A stretch of 64,000 nucleotides of DNA from Evansella cellulosilytica DSM 2522 (GTDB lineage: Bacteria; Bacillota; Bacilli; Bacillales; Salisediminibacteriaceae), in contig NC_014829.1 in assembly GCF_000177235.2 (NCBI RefSeq), positions 682,001 through 746,000 of the forward strand, in the 5' to 3' direction. The notes beneath the pieces are model-generated. The model saw nothing but the letters and a program-made list of their open reading frames with translations, did not search any database and had not been told where the DNA came from. Shown piece after piece: positions 29,247 through 37,068 of this stretch; positions within the stretch are counted from its first letter, which is position 1, and each line of letters starts with the position of its first letter. Made by a program: the position numbers and the translations under genes.

Positions 29247-29768
29247 CTAGTGAGAGTCAATTTTATAGCTGTTTTCCTTAGCTAAATTAATCTGGTTCAC
29301 TGTATCAGCAAATGTCTTCATAGCGGCCTCGTCAATTTTAGATGTATCTGTACTGACACCACTAACCTTTTTTACAATTAGTTTTTCAAAAAAGTTCATT
29401 TTAGAAAACAGAAATTCCCCACCAAATAACCCACTAGCAATGGCATTTGATCGAAGCTCCTCAGGAAAAGCAACCTCAAATTGTTTTCTAGCCTCCTCGC
29501 CTTCTCGCATACAGCATATAAATAGACCGACTTTTTTTTCTAATAACAAAAAGAGGTTGTCTCTCATAAAATGCTTCAGCTTTCCTTGAATATTCCCAAT
29601 GTGAATGGACCCTCCGATGATGACAACATCAGCATCATGTAGGACATTGTCGTATTTTTCTTCTCTTAAATCTAAAAGACTAGTTTCGCAGTTTAAGTTC
29701 TTTTGTAATACGCTGACTGCCTTTTTCGTCGTTCCGTGATGAGAGCAATACACAATTAAAGTTTTCAA
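29247..29768 (-). CDS. Flavodoxin-domain protein (HemG-like, flavodoxin_5)
   Basis: A 173-residue flavodoxin fold. The FMN phosphate loop is CSHHGTTKKAV, followed by ADVVIIGGSIHIGNIQGKLKHF, characteristic of the protoporphyrinogen-oxidase HemG-like flavodoxin_5 group. The function in bacilli is unproven. The start is TTG at 29768, 8 nt after GAGGAGG. Convergent with the ZorAB-like operon. Confidence 0.85.
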   Translation of the reverse strand: MKTLIVYCSHHGTTKKAVSVLQKNLNCETSLLDLREEKYDNVLHDADVVIIGGSIHIGNIQGKLKHFMRDNLFLLLEKKVGLFICCMREGEEARKQFEVAFPEELRSNAIASGLFGGEFLFSKMNFFEKLIVKKVSGVSTDTSKIDEAAMKTFADTVNQINLAKENSYKIDSH

Positions 29769-30437
29769 TGCTAAAACCTCCTCATTATGATTTGTCGATC
29801 ACTATAAAAAGTCTGACAAGTATAATTTTATTGTAGCTTGTATTATGTGCAATGATTCACAGTTTAGGTGTATTTTACGTGAACTTTATTTGAGTAGATA
29901 GCTAAAAAAACAATCTGTACTTTAACATCCTTAGTGATAAAGAAAAAAACATTATAAGTGAAAAGTAGGGTTTTTGAAGTCTATTTTATCGGTGAAAGGA
30001 TAAAAGATTTCTTACTAAAGTAGGGACTCGTTTTAAAAATTTCACTATATTGTTACAAAAGTTGGACGTGAGGATTGTCAGAATTTCTGTCATGAAAACC
30101 GGTAGTCAATTGGTAGTATTTACAATATTCTGAATTCTATGTAAGATTTGAAACATCAAGAGGAACGAAAACGATTTAGTAATGGTTTGATTAAAAAGTC
30201 TAGTATAAATGACTACTTGCCATTACTAGTTATTTATCTATCAGTTCCTGTGAAAAGTTGAAACCTCCTTAAGGATAGTGGGTGGATGGTTTTCCAGGAT
30301 TGATATAAAAATGACTAATATGTTGTTCAATGTGGAAAGGGGGAAAAAGTTTTCAGAAAAAGGTAATAGGGAGGATTGGATAGTTCTGTTTTTTAAAACT
30401 AGTAAAAAAGTGGTTTAAGTTCATTGTCATTAAGGGT
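29769..30437. other. Long intergenic region without a gene
   Basis: AT-rich upstream region between the flavodoxin start and the monooxygenase promoter. I checked both strands for short frames with ribosome binding sites and found none convincing. It may hold regulatory sites for the monooxygenase gene. Confidence 0.4.
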
Positions 30438-30465
30438 TTGCAACTAATGGTGTTCTTTCTATATT
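30438..30465 (+). promoter_or_regulatory. Candidate sigma-A promoter of the AA10 monooxygenase gene
   Basis: TTGCAA (30438-30443), 16-bp spacer, TATATT (30460-30465). The start would lie about 95 bp upstream of the gene, placing the cre site in the early transcribed region. Confidence 0.45.
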
Positions 30466-30500
30466 TAAAAAAGGAACTATCAAGCTTATTTTGGTTTTTG

Positions 30501-30514
30501 TGAAAGCGTTTACG
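30501..30514. promoter_or_regulatory. cre-like site (CcpA) of the AA10 monooxygenase gene
   Basis: TGAAAGCGTTTACG matches the cre consensus at 13 of 14 positions of TGWAARCGYTWWCA. Downstream of the candidate promoter, consistent with roadblock repression. Confidence 0.65.
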
Positions 30515-30564
30515 GGGTTAGGCGAGTTGTAAAACGATTCTACTACAATTAGGAGGGAAATCTA

Positions 30565-31809
30565 TTGATAGCTGAAAGTATGCAAGTACGATTACAGTCA
30601 CTTGGGAAGATGATGATTACAGCATTGGTTACTACGCTTCTAGCAATTGCATTTTTTGCATTTACCGCTGAAAGTGCATCAGCTCATGGATATGTGGAAA
30701 ATAGTCGTGCGCATTTATGTGCGGAAGGTGTTAATACAGATTGTGGAAGAGTAATATATGAGCCCTTTAGTGTTGAAGGGCGCGGTGATTTTCCTCATGA
30801 AGGTGTACCTGATGGTCAATTAGCTAGTGCAGGATTATTCCTTGAGCTAGATGAACAATCGTATGACCGTTGGGAAAAGGTAGATATGCAGGGGGGCCCA
30901 TTTACTTTTGAATGGCACATACATGCAAATCACAGCACGAATACGTGGGATTATTATATTACGAGAGAAGGTTGGAATCCGAATGAACCATTAGCACGAG
31001 CAGATTTGGAGCTTTTCTGCACGTATCGTGACTATGGTGCACTTCCGCCTGATCATGTAACAAACGATTGTGTTATACCAAATGATCGTGATGGTTATCA
31101 TGTGATTTTAGCAGTATGGGACATTGATGATACGATGAATGCATTCTATCAGGCGATAGATGTCAACTTAAGCATCAACCCATCTGAGCCTTCAACTCCA
31201 GAACCAGGATTCCCAGGAGACCCTGATCGCTTTGGAGAATATGATTATTGGAATACAATTAAGGCATATACTGAAGGAGATATTGTGATACACAATGGAC
31301 AATTGTGGGAAGCAAGATGGTATTCACGAAATGATGAGCCAGGTACGAATCCGAATGGTCCTTGGCTTCTTCTAGGAGACTACGAACCAAGTGATCCAGG
31401 AGAGCCAAGTGACCCAGGAGAACCGAGTGACCCAGGAGAACCAAGTGACCCAGGAGAACCGAGTGACCCAGGAGAACCAAGTGATCCAGGAGAGCCAAGT
31501 GATCCAGGAGAGCCAAGTGACCCAGGAGAACCGAGTGACCCAGGAGAACCAAGTGACCCAGGAGAACCGAGTGACCCAGGAGAACCAAGTGATCCAGGAG
31601 AGCCAAGTGATCCAGGGGAGCCAAGTGATCCAGGAGAACCAAGTGACCCAGGGGAACCAAGTGATCCTGGAGAGTACCCTGCTTGGGATCCAGATACGAT
31701 ATATACAAATGAAATTGTTTATCATAATGGGCAACTATGGCAAGCGAAGTGGTGGACTCGAAACCAAGAACCTGGTGACCCGTATGGCCCTTGGGAGCCA
31801 TTAAATTAG
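30565..31809 (+). CDS. Secreted AA10 lytic polysaccharide monooxygenase with two chitin-binding modules
   Basis: A 414-residue secreted copper enzyme that oxidatively cleaves chitin. The signal peptide ends ESASA at residue 40, so mature protein begins with His41, first histidine of the copper brace; the second is His123 (ANHSTNTWDYY). RDGYHVILAVWDIDDT and NAFYQAIDVNL match the CBP21 core. Domains: AA10 (41-208), CBM5/12 (about 220-270), linker of 16 EPSDPG hexapeptides, second CBM5/12 (about 370-414), both with the HNGQLW.A.W motif. Start is TTG 30565, 8 nt after AGGAGG, giving an unusually long signal peptide. Confidence 0.93.
   Translation: MIAESMQVRLQSLGKMMITALVTTLLAIAFFAFTAESASAHGYVENSRAHLCAEGVNTDCGRVIYEPFSVEGRGDFPHEGVPDGQLASAGLFLELDEQSYDRWEKVDMQGGPFTFEWHIHANHSTNTWDYYITREGWNPNEPLARADLELFCTYRDYGALPPDHVTNDCVIPNDRDGYHVILAVWDIDDTMNAFYQAIDVNLSINPSEPSTPEPGFPGDPDRFGEYDYWNTIKAYTEGDIVIHNGQLWEARWYSRNDEPGTNPNGPWLLLGDYEPSDPGEPSDPGEPSDPGEPSDPGEPSDPGEPSDPGEPSDPGEPSDPGEPSDPGEPSDPGEPSDPGEPSDPGEPSDPGEPSDPGEPSDPGEPSDPGEYPAWDPDTIYTNEIVYHNGQLWQAKWWTRNQEPGDPYGPWEPLN
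31384..31674 (+). repeat. 16 tandem 18-bp repeats encoding EPSDPG
   Basis: The repeat units fall into three main variants by synonymous bases. Their order is A-B-C-B-C-A repeated exactly twice (31387-31494 and 31495-31602), then four diverged units. This is a 108-bp higher-order duplication within the linker. Confidence 0.9.
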
Positions 31810-31833
31810 TGAGAATATAATAACATAAATGAT

Positions 31834-31870
31834 GAGGAAGGTACCCTTTTATCAGGGTATCTTCCTTTAT
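31834..31870 (+). terminator. Terminator of the AA10 gene
   Basis: AGGAAGGTACCC pairs with GGGTATCTTCCT (one mismatch), then TT. Located 25 bp after the stop codon. Confidence 0.75.
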
Positions 31871-32079
31871 GTGAAAAAGGTTAAAGCTTGTCAGAGTACA
31901 TAGGATATAAGTTAATGAGCGAAAGTCGCAAGATACTCTCATAGCAGCAAAAGTGAAAAAAAGTAAATATCAGTAATTAGATCATGTTTTATATTTCTAT
32001 TAAAGCAAGCTCAACAATCTCTAAAATCGCCTCATCAGTAGCCCTTCTAGACAAGCGAAACGATTCACTAAAATAATCT

Positions 32080-32478
32080 CTATTTTTTCCGAGGTATGAT
32101 AAAGCCATTTTCGATCTTAGAAAAACCAATTTTCGGGTAATATTCCATCGCGGGAGGTGCAGAAAGGAGAATTAATGCTACTTCATCACCAATATGCTCT
32201 TGTACCAGTTGGACAAGTTTTTTTCCTATTCCCTCTTTTTGATAGTCTTTATGAACAGCTAAATCTGATAAGTAGCAGCAATAGCTAAAGTCTGTGATTG
32301 ACCTTGCAATACCAACAAGTTTGTCACCGTCCCATGCCGAGAATACTAAATCAGCGTTTTCTATCATACTTCGCAGACGATCTAGGTCGTCTGCGGGTCT
32401 TTTTATACCAGACATCTTAAATACAGTGGATAATGCATGGGCTGTTATTTCTTTAGTCGTACAATAAGTAATGGGCAT
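32080..32478 (-). CDS. GNAT-family N-acetyltransferase
   Basis: A 132-residue single-domain GNAT. The acetyl-CoA loop motif is KDYQKEGIGKKLV (Q/RxxGxG/A pattern) after YLSDLAVHK; the C-terminal EYYPKIGFSKIENGF is the usual GNAT end. Substrate unknown. ATG 32478 follows AAAGGAG at 7-nt spacing; the longer frame from 32496 has no site. After the TAG the frame stays open for another 30 codons (down to about 31989), which may be a remnant of a longer protein. Confidence 0.85.
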   Translation of the reverse strand: MPITYCTTKEITAHALSTVFKMSGIKRPADDLDRLRSMIENADLVFSAWDGDKLVGIARSITDFSYCCYLSDLAVHKDYQKEGIGKKLVQLVQEHIGDEVALILLSAPPAMEYYPKIGFSKIENGFIIPRKK

Positions 32479-32729
32479 GTAAATGCTCCTTTCCAATATA
32501 TTGAAGTTTATTATAATGAAAAATATACAATAAAAAAGGAAAATAATATATATTTTTAGATTAAGAGTATTTAAATGAAAATACTTAATACTAGTAAATG
32601 GTGTTATAAAGAAAAATTTTAGAAATCATTATAACAGTCTTTTTACCATTAAAAAGGAGTTTAATGTTACGATGGAGGCGTACACAAATTCCCCAAGTGC
32701 TTAGATGAACAAAACTAATAGAAATCGGG

Positions 32730-33650
32730 GTGTTTTCTATATATCCGTACATATTAATGATTCTTGTTGTTATTTTTTATTCAGGAAATATTTTGATAGG
32801 TAAGGCAATCAACGATTTACCACCTTATACAATTGCTTTTTTTCGTGTTGCAATTGCCTTCATTGTGTTGTTACCGATAGGCTTAAGAAGTGCTATGGAA
32901 AATAGAAGTCTTTTTTGGAAATATAAAAAGCCGTTACTGATTATGACCTTATCCGGAGTTACTTTTTTTAATACGTTTATTTACGCATCTTTACAGTTTA
33001 CAACTGCATCAAATGTAGCGGTATTAGAAACAATTATTCCAGTAGTTACCGTCATTTTAAGCGCATATATACTTAAGGAAAAATTACGTAATATCCAAAC
33101 TACAGGAGTAATTTTGTCCGTATTAGGGGCTATTTGGGTTGTTTTGGACGGAAGAATCTTTCAAATGACAACGATGGATTGGAATATTGGAGATGCAATC
33201 ATGATTGGTGCAATATTGACTTGGTCAATTTATTCTATATACGTGAAGCAATACATGCATTTGTTTCCTACGTATGGGGTGCTTTGCGTTATGACAGGTA
33301 TTTCAGTAATCGTACTACTGCCTGTAGTTTTAATAGAGTGGTCAATATTAGGGGTGCCAACTATTCATGTATCAAATCATATGGCAGGTCTTCTTTATCT
33401 TGGCATATTCCCATCTTTTGTAGCGTTAGTGTTTTATAATCGTGCTGTTGCAATGCTTGGCGCATCACAAGCGTCTGTATTTCTGAACTTCCTACCAGTT
33501 TTCACAATAATAGGTGCTTATTTCTGGCTAGGAGAAACGATTACTTGGATGCAAGTAGTTGGTGCATGCATCGTAATACTAGGGGTTTTATTAACGACAC
33601 AAAACACTTCAAAGCAACAAGCCATTGCTAAAAAATCAAAAGCGGTATAG
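32730..33650 (+). CDS. EamA/DMT-family transporter
   Basis: A 306-residue protein with ten predicted spans and two EamA repeats (about 7-140 and 155-290), e.g. AFFRVAIAFIVLLPIG, VAVLETIIPVVTVILSAYILKEKL and FLNFLPVFTIIGAYFWLGE. These are small-metabolite exporters or permeases; substrate unknown. The N-terminus is uncertain: GTG 32730 lacks a good ribosome binding site, while ATG 32705 in another frame reads MNKTNRNRGVFYI, a plausible N-terminus that would need a frameshift near 32735. Confidence 0.88.
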   Translation: MFSIYPYILMILVVIFYSGNILIGKAINDLPPYTIAFFRVAIAFIVLLPIGLRSAMENRSLFWKYKKPLLIMTLSGVTFFNTFIYASLQFTTASNVAVLETIIPVVTVILSAYILKEKLRNIQTTGVILSVLGAIWVVLDGRIFQMTTMDWNIGDAIMIGAILTWSIYSIYVKQYMHLFPTYGVLCVMTGISVIVLLPVVLIEWSILGVPTIHVSNHMAGLLYLGIFPSFVALVFYNRAVAMLGASQASVFLNFLPVFTIIGAYFWLGETITWMQVVGACIVILGVLLTTQNTSKQQAIAKKSKAV

Positions 33651-33792
33651 GGCTATATCACCAATTAATATCAAGAGCGATAAACCTTTTAATGTAGTAA
33701 TAGGGGGAGAAAAAAGTGTTACGGCAGATTTAAGGATTTAAACATTCCACCGAAAAGACATACTCACTATTTTCAAAATGAGGTGAAATTCG

Positions 33793-34140
33793 ATGACAGA
33801 GGCAGATATTGTTTTTATTATTTATATTCTTATTATTATATTAGCATTCTTTGTTAGTATAAAATTTGCGGAAGTGATGATTAAAAAAACGGGATTATTT
33901 TTCGCACAAGCAATCATTGCAGGTAGCTTAAACTTATTGTTAAATGTCCTCATCGGAATTGGGTGGTTTATGTATACATGGGGAATAAACGAGTTCTTAT
34001 TCTTTGGTGGTTTACTCATTGGGGTTGGATTATTAGTCATAAGCGAAATCGTCCTTTTCTTTCTACTACTTGTAAAGAGAGTCAGTTGGATTAAAGATTA
34101 TGAGTCTAAAATGACTAATAGTGATCGATCTGTAAAGTAA
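33793..34140 (+). CDS. Small membrane protein, unknown
   Basis: A 115-residue protein with about three spans (5-25, 32-58, 66-93) and a charged C-terminus. GAGGTGA is 7 nt before the ATG, supporting translation. Family not recognised. Convergent with the following GNAT gene; the two share a terminator. Confidence 0.65.
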   Translation: MTEADIVFIIYILIIILAFFVSIKFAEVMIKKTGLFFAQAIIAGSLNLLLNVLIGIGWFMYTWGINEFLFFGGLLIGVGLLVISEIVLFFLLLVKRVSWIKDYESKMTNSDRSVK

Positions 34141-34171
34141 GACGTAAAGGGCTATAAAACTTTACGTCTTA
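34138..34171. terminator. Bidirectional terminator between convergent genes
   Basis: Perfect 12-bp stem TAAGACGTAAAG (34138-34149) / CTTTACGTCTTA (34160-34171). It overlaps the stop codons of both flanking genes (34138-34140 and 34162-34164). Confidence 0.75.
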
Positions 34172-34569
34172 CCGGCTTGTTGATGATAATTCCTTTTAAT
34201 CATTCCTTCAGATTTAAACATATTAAATCTTGTATAAAAGGTTTGTAAGTTTTCATCACACATGAGATCAACCATATACAAATCATCTAGTTCCTCTAAC
34301 ATACGACGAACTAATTCACTACCAATCCCGTTCTTTTGGTACTCCGGTAGCACCTCTAGGAAAGGGATATAAGCAGACAGTAACCCATCAGAAATGGCAG
34401 TAATAAAGCCGACGACGCGTTGTTTTTCCTCATCGAAAGCAAGAATGAATTTTGTACTATTTTTTAACAAACTATAGTGAGTGTTTACGTTAGGTGGATT
34501 TGGCCAATCAACAAAAAAACCTAGTAGCATATCAGGTGTAACACCCTTAAGATTCATTTGATATTTCAT
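34162..34569 (-). CDS. GNAT-family N-acetyltransferase
   Basis: A 135-residue GNAT: FITAISDGLLSAYIPFLEVLPEYQKNGIGSELVRRML is the beta4 strand and acetyl-CoA loop (Q-K-N-G-I-G; split here in description), and QTFYTRFNMFKSEGM is the C-terminal end. The substrate is unknown. AAGGAG is 8 nt upstream of the ATG. Confidence 0.87.
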   Translation of the reverse strand: MKYQMNLKGVTPDMLLGFFVDWPNPPNVNTHYSLLKNSTKFILAFDEEKQRVVGFITAISDGLLSAYIPFLEVLPEYQKNGIGSELVRRMLEELDDLYMVDLMCDENLQTFYTRFNMFKSEGMIKRNYHQQAGKT

Positions 34570-34620
34570 TTTTGTCTCCTTCTCATATTGATTAACAAGC
34601 TATAAAGAGTCACAAGAGGG

Positions 34621-34781
34621 GAGGCTGTCCCAAAAGCTATTAAATTTTTGGCAATGGCTCCACTCACCGCGCGACCACTATAAAAAAACCACTTATAGTG
34701 GTCTTTAAGGGATTGCGGTGGCTACGCACATTGCTTAGAGGCTGACTCAAAAGGTAAAAATCGACCTTTTGAGTCAGCCTC
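34621..34781. repeat. Mosaic intergenic repeat (copy 1), near-duplicate of 61749-61932
   Basis: Contains the CCACTATAA hairpin (34673-34683/34693-34703) and the perfect 18-bp CTCAAAAGGT-family hairpin (34738-34755/34764-34781), joined by a conserved GATTGCGGTGGCTACGCACA spacer. The same order and nearly the same bases recur at 61749-61932. Confidence 0.9.
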
Positions 34782-35080
34782 GTCATTTCTTTAAAGTGGT
34801 GGAATTTCGCCGTATCTCTTAAAGTACTAGTGAGTTCAATTCTAAGAATACTGAAAAAGTACAGAGTACTTTTTTTCAGTGCCCATAAATGTAAAAGCAA
34901 TGGCTTCGTTCGTTGCGCGACTACTATGAGAAACTTTTAAAAGATTGCAATGGCTACGCTCGTCGCTCGCCTGATAGGAGAAACCCACTCCTATCAGGCT
35001 TTTTAAAGATTGCGACGGCTACGCACATTGCTTAGGGACACTGGAAAAGTGAAAGAACACCACTTTTTCAGTGCCCTCTG
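34782..35080. repeat. Cluster of further hairpin modules
   Basis: Holds an ACTGAAAAAGTAC hairpin (about 34850-34880), a GCCTGATAGGAG hairpin followed by TTTTT (34969-34980/34988-34999) and a CACTG-AAAAGTG hairpin (35035-35051/35061-35076). GATTGCAATGGCTACGCTCG-type spacers lie between them. No gene. Confidence 0.8.
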
Positions 35081-35083
35081 AAA

Positions 35084-35260
35084 TCAACCTTTTGAGTCAA
35101 TCTTTTGCAATAGCTGAATAATTCTTTCGTTTTGTGCCACTTGCTTTTCCGTATTTGATTTAATCGAATAAATCCAAATGATGATCAAAATGAATAAAAC
35201 TAATGGTAAAATTGAAACTAGTAAAAACAACATTATTGGTATAAATGCTAAAAATTCCAT
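35084..35260 (-). CDS. 58-residue single-span membrane protein (DUF4083-like)
   Basis: ATG 35260 to TGA 35084, with AAGGAGG 7 nt upstream. One long hydrophobic segment (about 4-33) is followed by a polar helical tail ending KIDSKG. The layout resembles DUF4083-type small Bacillus proteins, from memory and unconfirmed. The last codons and stop are made of an ACTCAAAAGGT arm of the dispersed hairpin family. Confidence 0.65.
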   Translation of the reverse strand: MEFLAFIPIMLFLLVSILPLVLFILIIIWIYSIKSNTEKQVAQNERIIQLLQKIDSKG

Positions 35261-35417
35261 GAAATAACCTCCTTAAGTATTGGAACAGATTAAACTTTAA
35301 CACGAAAATGACCTTGTTAATAGATTCCCTTTAAATAGTATATTCTAAAAAGTGAATAGGCAACACACATTTGGAGATAGTGTGAAAGATGTATATGAAA
35401 TGAAGGGGAGAAAGAGA

Positions 35418-36011
35418 TTGAACAAGGAGCAACAGTTTAAACCGTTAAGCACTACGATTGTTTTAATATTTTTATTTTATATTCTTCATTCCATCATTAC
35501 TATCATTGAAATGATAGCACTAGCGAATAGTGGTGTAGAAGGTATTGTATACTTTTGTATAGGACTTGGGCTAGTGACTTTTTCCTTTATTTTGACAGTA
35601 GCACTTCATGAAATTGGTCACCTAGTGATCGGCGGTCTTGTCGGATATAAGCTTAAAGAAATGACATTAGGTCCTATTAAATTCACAAGGGGTGATGATG
35701 GCTTTCGGTTGCAATTTCAGGTGAATGAAAATAAGTTTGGTGCGATACAGATGGAATCTGTAAATGATAAGTACATGCAAGTGAAGGATGTTTTTTATAG
35801 CTTAGGGGGAATAATATTAAATTTCGTCTCAGCTATTATTGCACTAGCTCTGTTCCTGCAGGGCGATAATTACTTTGCAAATATTTTTTTCCAATCTTTA
35901 TTTATGATTAATTTATTGTTTTTTCTTGTTAATAGTATTCCTGCTCGTTACGGTGAGCGGTATACTGATGGATTTTGGTTATATCATGCTGTGAAGAGGA
36001 TGACTCAATAG
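35418..36011 (+). CDS. M50 (site-2-protease-like) membrane metalloprotease homologue
   Basis: A 197-residue membrane protein with zinc motif HEIGH (His64, Glu65, His68) inside a span (FSFILTVALHEIGHLVIGGL) and a second motif NSIPARYGERYTDGFW corresponding to the N-x2-P-x-DG region of M50/S2P proteases. Four or so spans. Cleavage of a membrane substrate is expected by family; the target is unknown. TTG 35418 is chosen because AGGGGAG (35404-35410) lies 7 nt upstream; the GTG at 35352 has no site. The stop codon lies inside a hairpin arm. Confidence 0.78.
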   Translation: MNKEQQFKPLSTTIVLIFLFYILHSIITIIEMIALANSGVEGIVYFCIGLGLVTFSFILTVALHEIGHLVIGGLVGYKLKEMTLGPIKFTRGDDGFRLQFQVNENKFGAIQMESVNDKYMQVKDVFYSLGGIILNFVSAIIALALFLQGDNYFANIFFQSLFMINLLFFLVNSIPARYGERYTDGFWLYHAVKRMTQ

Positions 36012-36058
36012 GTCGAATTTTTACCTTTTGAGTGAACCTCTCACATAAAAGAGGTTCA
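36001..36058 (+). terminator. Double hairpin at the end of the M50-like gene
   Basis: ACTCAATAGGT (36003-36013) pairs with ACCTTTTGAGT (36023-36033); directly after, GAACCTCT/AGAGGTTC (36034-36058) forms a second hairpin. The TAG stop (36009-36011) is in the first arm. Confidence 0.6.
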
Positions 36059-36105
36059 GATGTTCCCATTAGCGTGTAATAATATAAAAAAAGGAGGGAA
36101 GGGTT

Positions 36106-36756
36106 ATCGTAAAATACACAACAATCCTTTTCGATTTAGATGGCACAATTTCCGATCCGAAAATAGGTATTACAAAATCGGTTCAATATGCATTAGAAAA
36201 ATTAGGGGTGATTGAATCGGATCTTGATAAACTAGAATGCTTTATTGGTCCCCCACTTAAAGAATCATTTTCTGATTTTTACGGTTTCGATGAAAAAACG
36301 GTGAATAAAGCTATTGCATATTATAGAGAAAGATTCAAAGAGAAGGGAATGTTTGAAAACGAGCTTTACGATGGTATTCCAGAATTGTTAACAAAATTAA
36401 AGGAACAGCAATGTACATTAATCGTTGCTACTTCAAAACCAACTGTATTTGCAAAAGAAATACTCAACTTTTTTCAAATAGAGAAGTATTTTGAACTTGT
36501 TGTCGGTAGTCATTTAGATGGTTCAAGGTCGTCGAAGTCAGAAATAATAACATACATACTAGAGAAATATCCGAAGCGAAGTCATAAACACTTTGTTATG
36601 ATTGGGGACCGGAAGCACGATATCATCGGGGCTAATATTACTCGAATTGATTCTATTGGGGTTGCATATGGATACGGTTCACGTGATGAGCTGGAGCGTG
36701 TAGAGGCGAGTTATATTGTGGACGATGTAAATCAACTTAAAACGCTGTTGCTATAG
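36106..36756 (+). CDS. HAD-superfamily phosphatase (Gph/PpaX-like) with apparent ATC start
   Basis: A 216-residue haloacid-dehalogenase phosphatase. Motif I is FDLDGT (Asp10, Asp12), motif II VATSKP, the motif III lysine region SRSSKSE, motif IV MIGDRKHDIIGA. The nucleophile lies upstream of the first ATG/GTG/TTG in frame (GTG 36208), so the gene must begin earlier. AAGGAGG (36091-36097) is followed 8 nt later by ATC in frame, reading (start)VKYTTILFDLDGT. An ATC start, or an ATG-to-ATC change, is the simplest reading. Substrate could be phosphoglycolate or a nucleotide. Confidence 0.8.
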   Translation: MVKYTTILFDLDGTISDPKIGITKSVQYALEKLGVIESDLDKLECFIGPPLKESFSDFYGFDEKTVNKAIAYYRERFKEKGMFENELYDGIPELLTKLKEQQCTLIVATSKPTVFAKEILNFFQIEKYFELVVGSHLDGSRSSKSEIITYILEKYPKRSHKHFVMIGDRKHDIIGANITRIDSIGVAYGYGSRDELERVEASYIVDDVNQLKTLLL

Positions 36757-36759
36757 GCA

Positions 36760-36937
36760 GAGGGTGACTGAAAAAGGTAATTACGGAGGGCACTGAAAAA
36801 GTATAAAACAACTTTTCCAGTGCCTATTATTTGTTTTGCAGCCTTTGCCTGATAGGAGAACCCCATTCCTATCAGGCTTTTTAACGAATGCAACGGCTAC
36901 GCTCATTTCTAAGAACACCACTTTTTCAGTCGCCCTC
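36760..36937. repeat. Nested hairpin mosaic
   Basis: Outer arms GAGGGTGACTGAAAAAGG (36760-36777) and CCACTTTTTCAGTCGCCCTC (36918-36937) enclose two complete hairpins: GGAGGGCACTGAAAAAGT/ACTTTTCCAGTGCC (36785-36824) and GCCTGATAGGAG/CCTATCAGGC plus TTTTT (36847-36882). A gene is absent from 36757-37068. Confidence 0.8.
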
Positions 36938-37068
36938 TAATCGTCAATCTCCACCTTAAGTCGGAGGGAATTTCCATCTATAGCAAGTGGAAACGGAAAA
37001 TATGAGCAATTATAATTGCATTATAAACGAAGTAATGGCAAACGCCTGGCGGGAGAGGATGAAGAGAA

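Noticed and set aside
31259-31942. Long minus-strand and shifted-frame open frames over the EPSDPG repeat
   Set aside because: A repetitive 18-bp unit keeps several frames open. The plus-strand frame continues a clear AA10 protein with chitin-binding modules on both sides.
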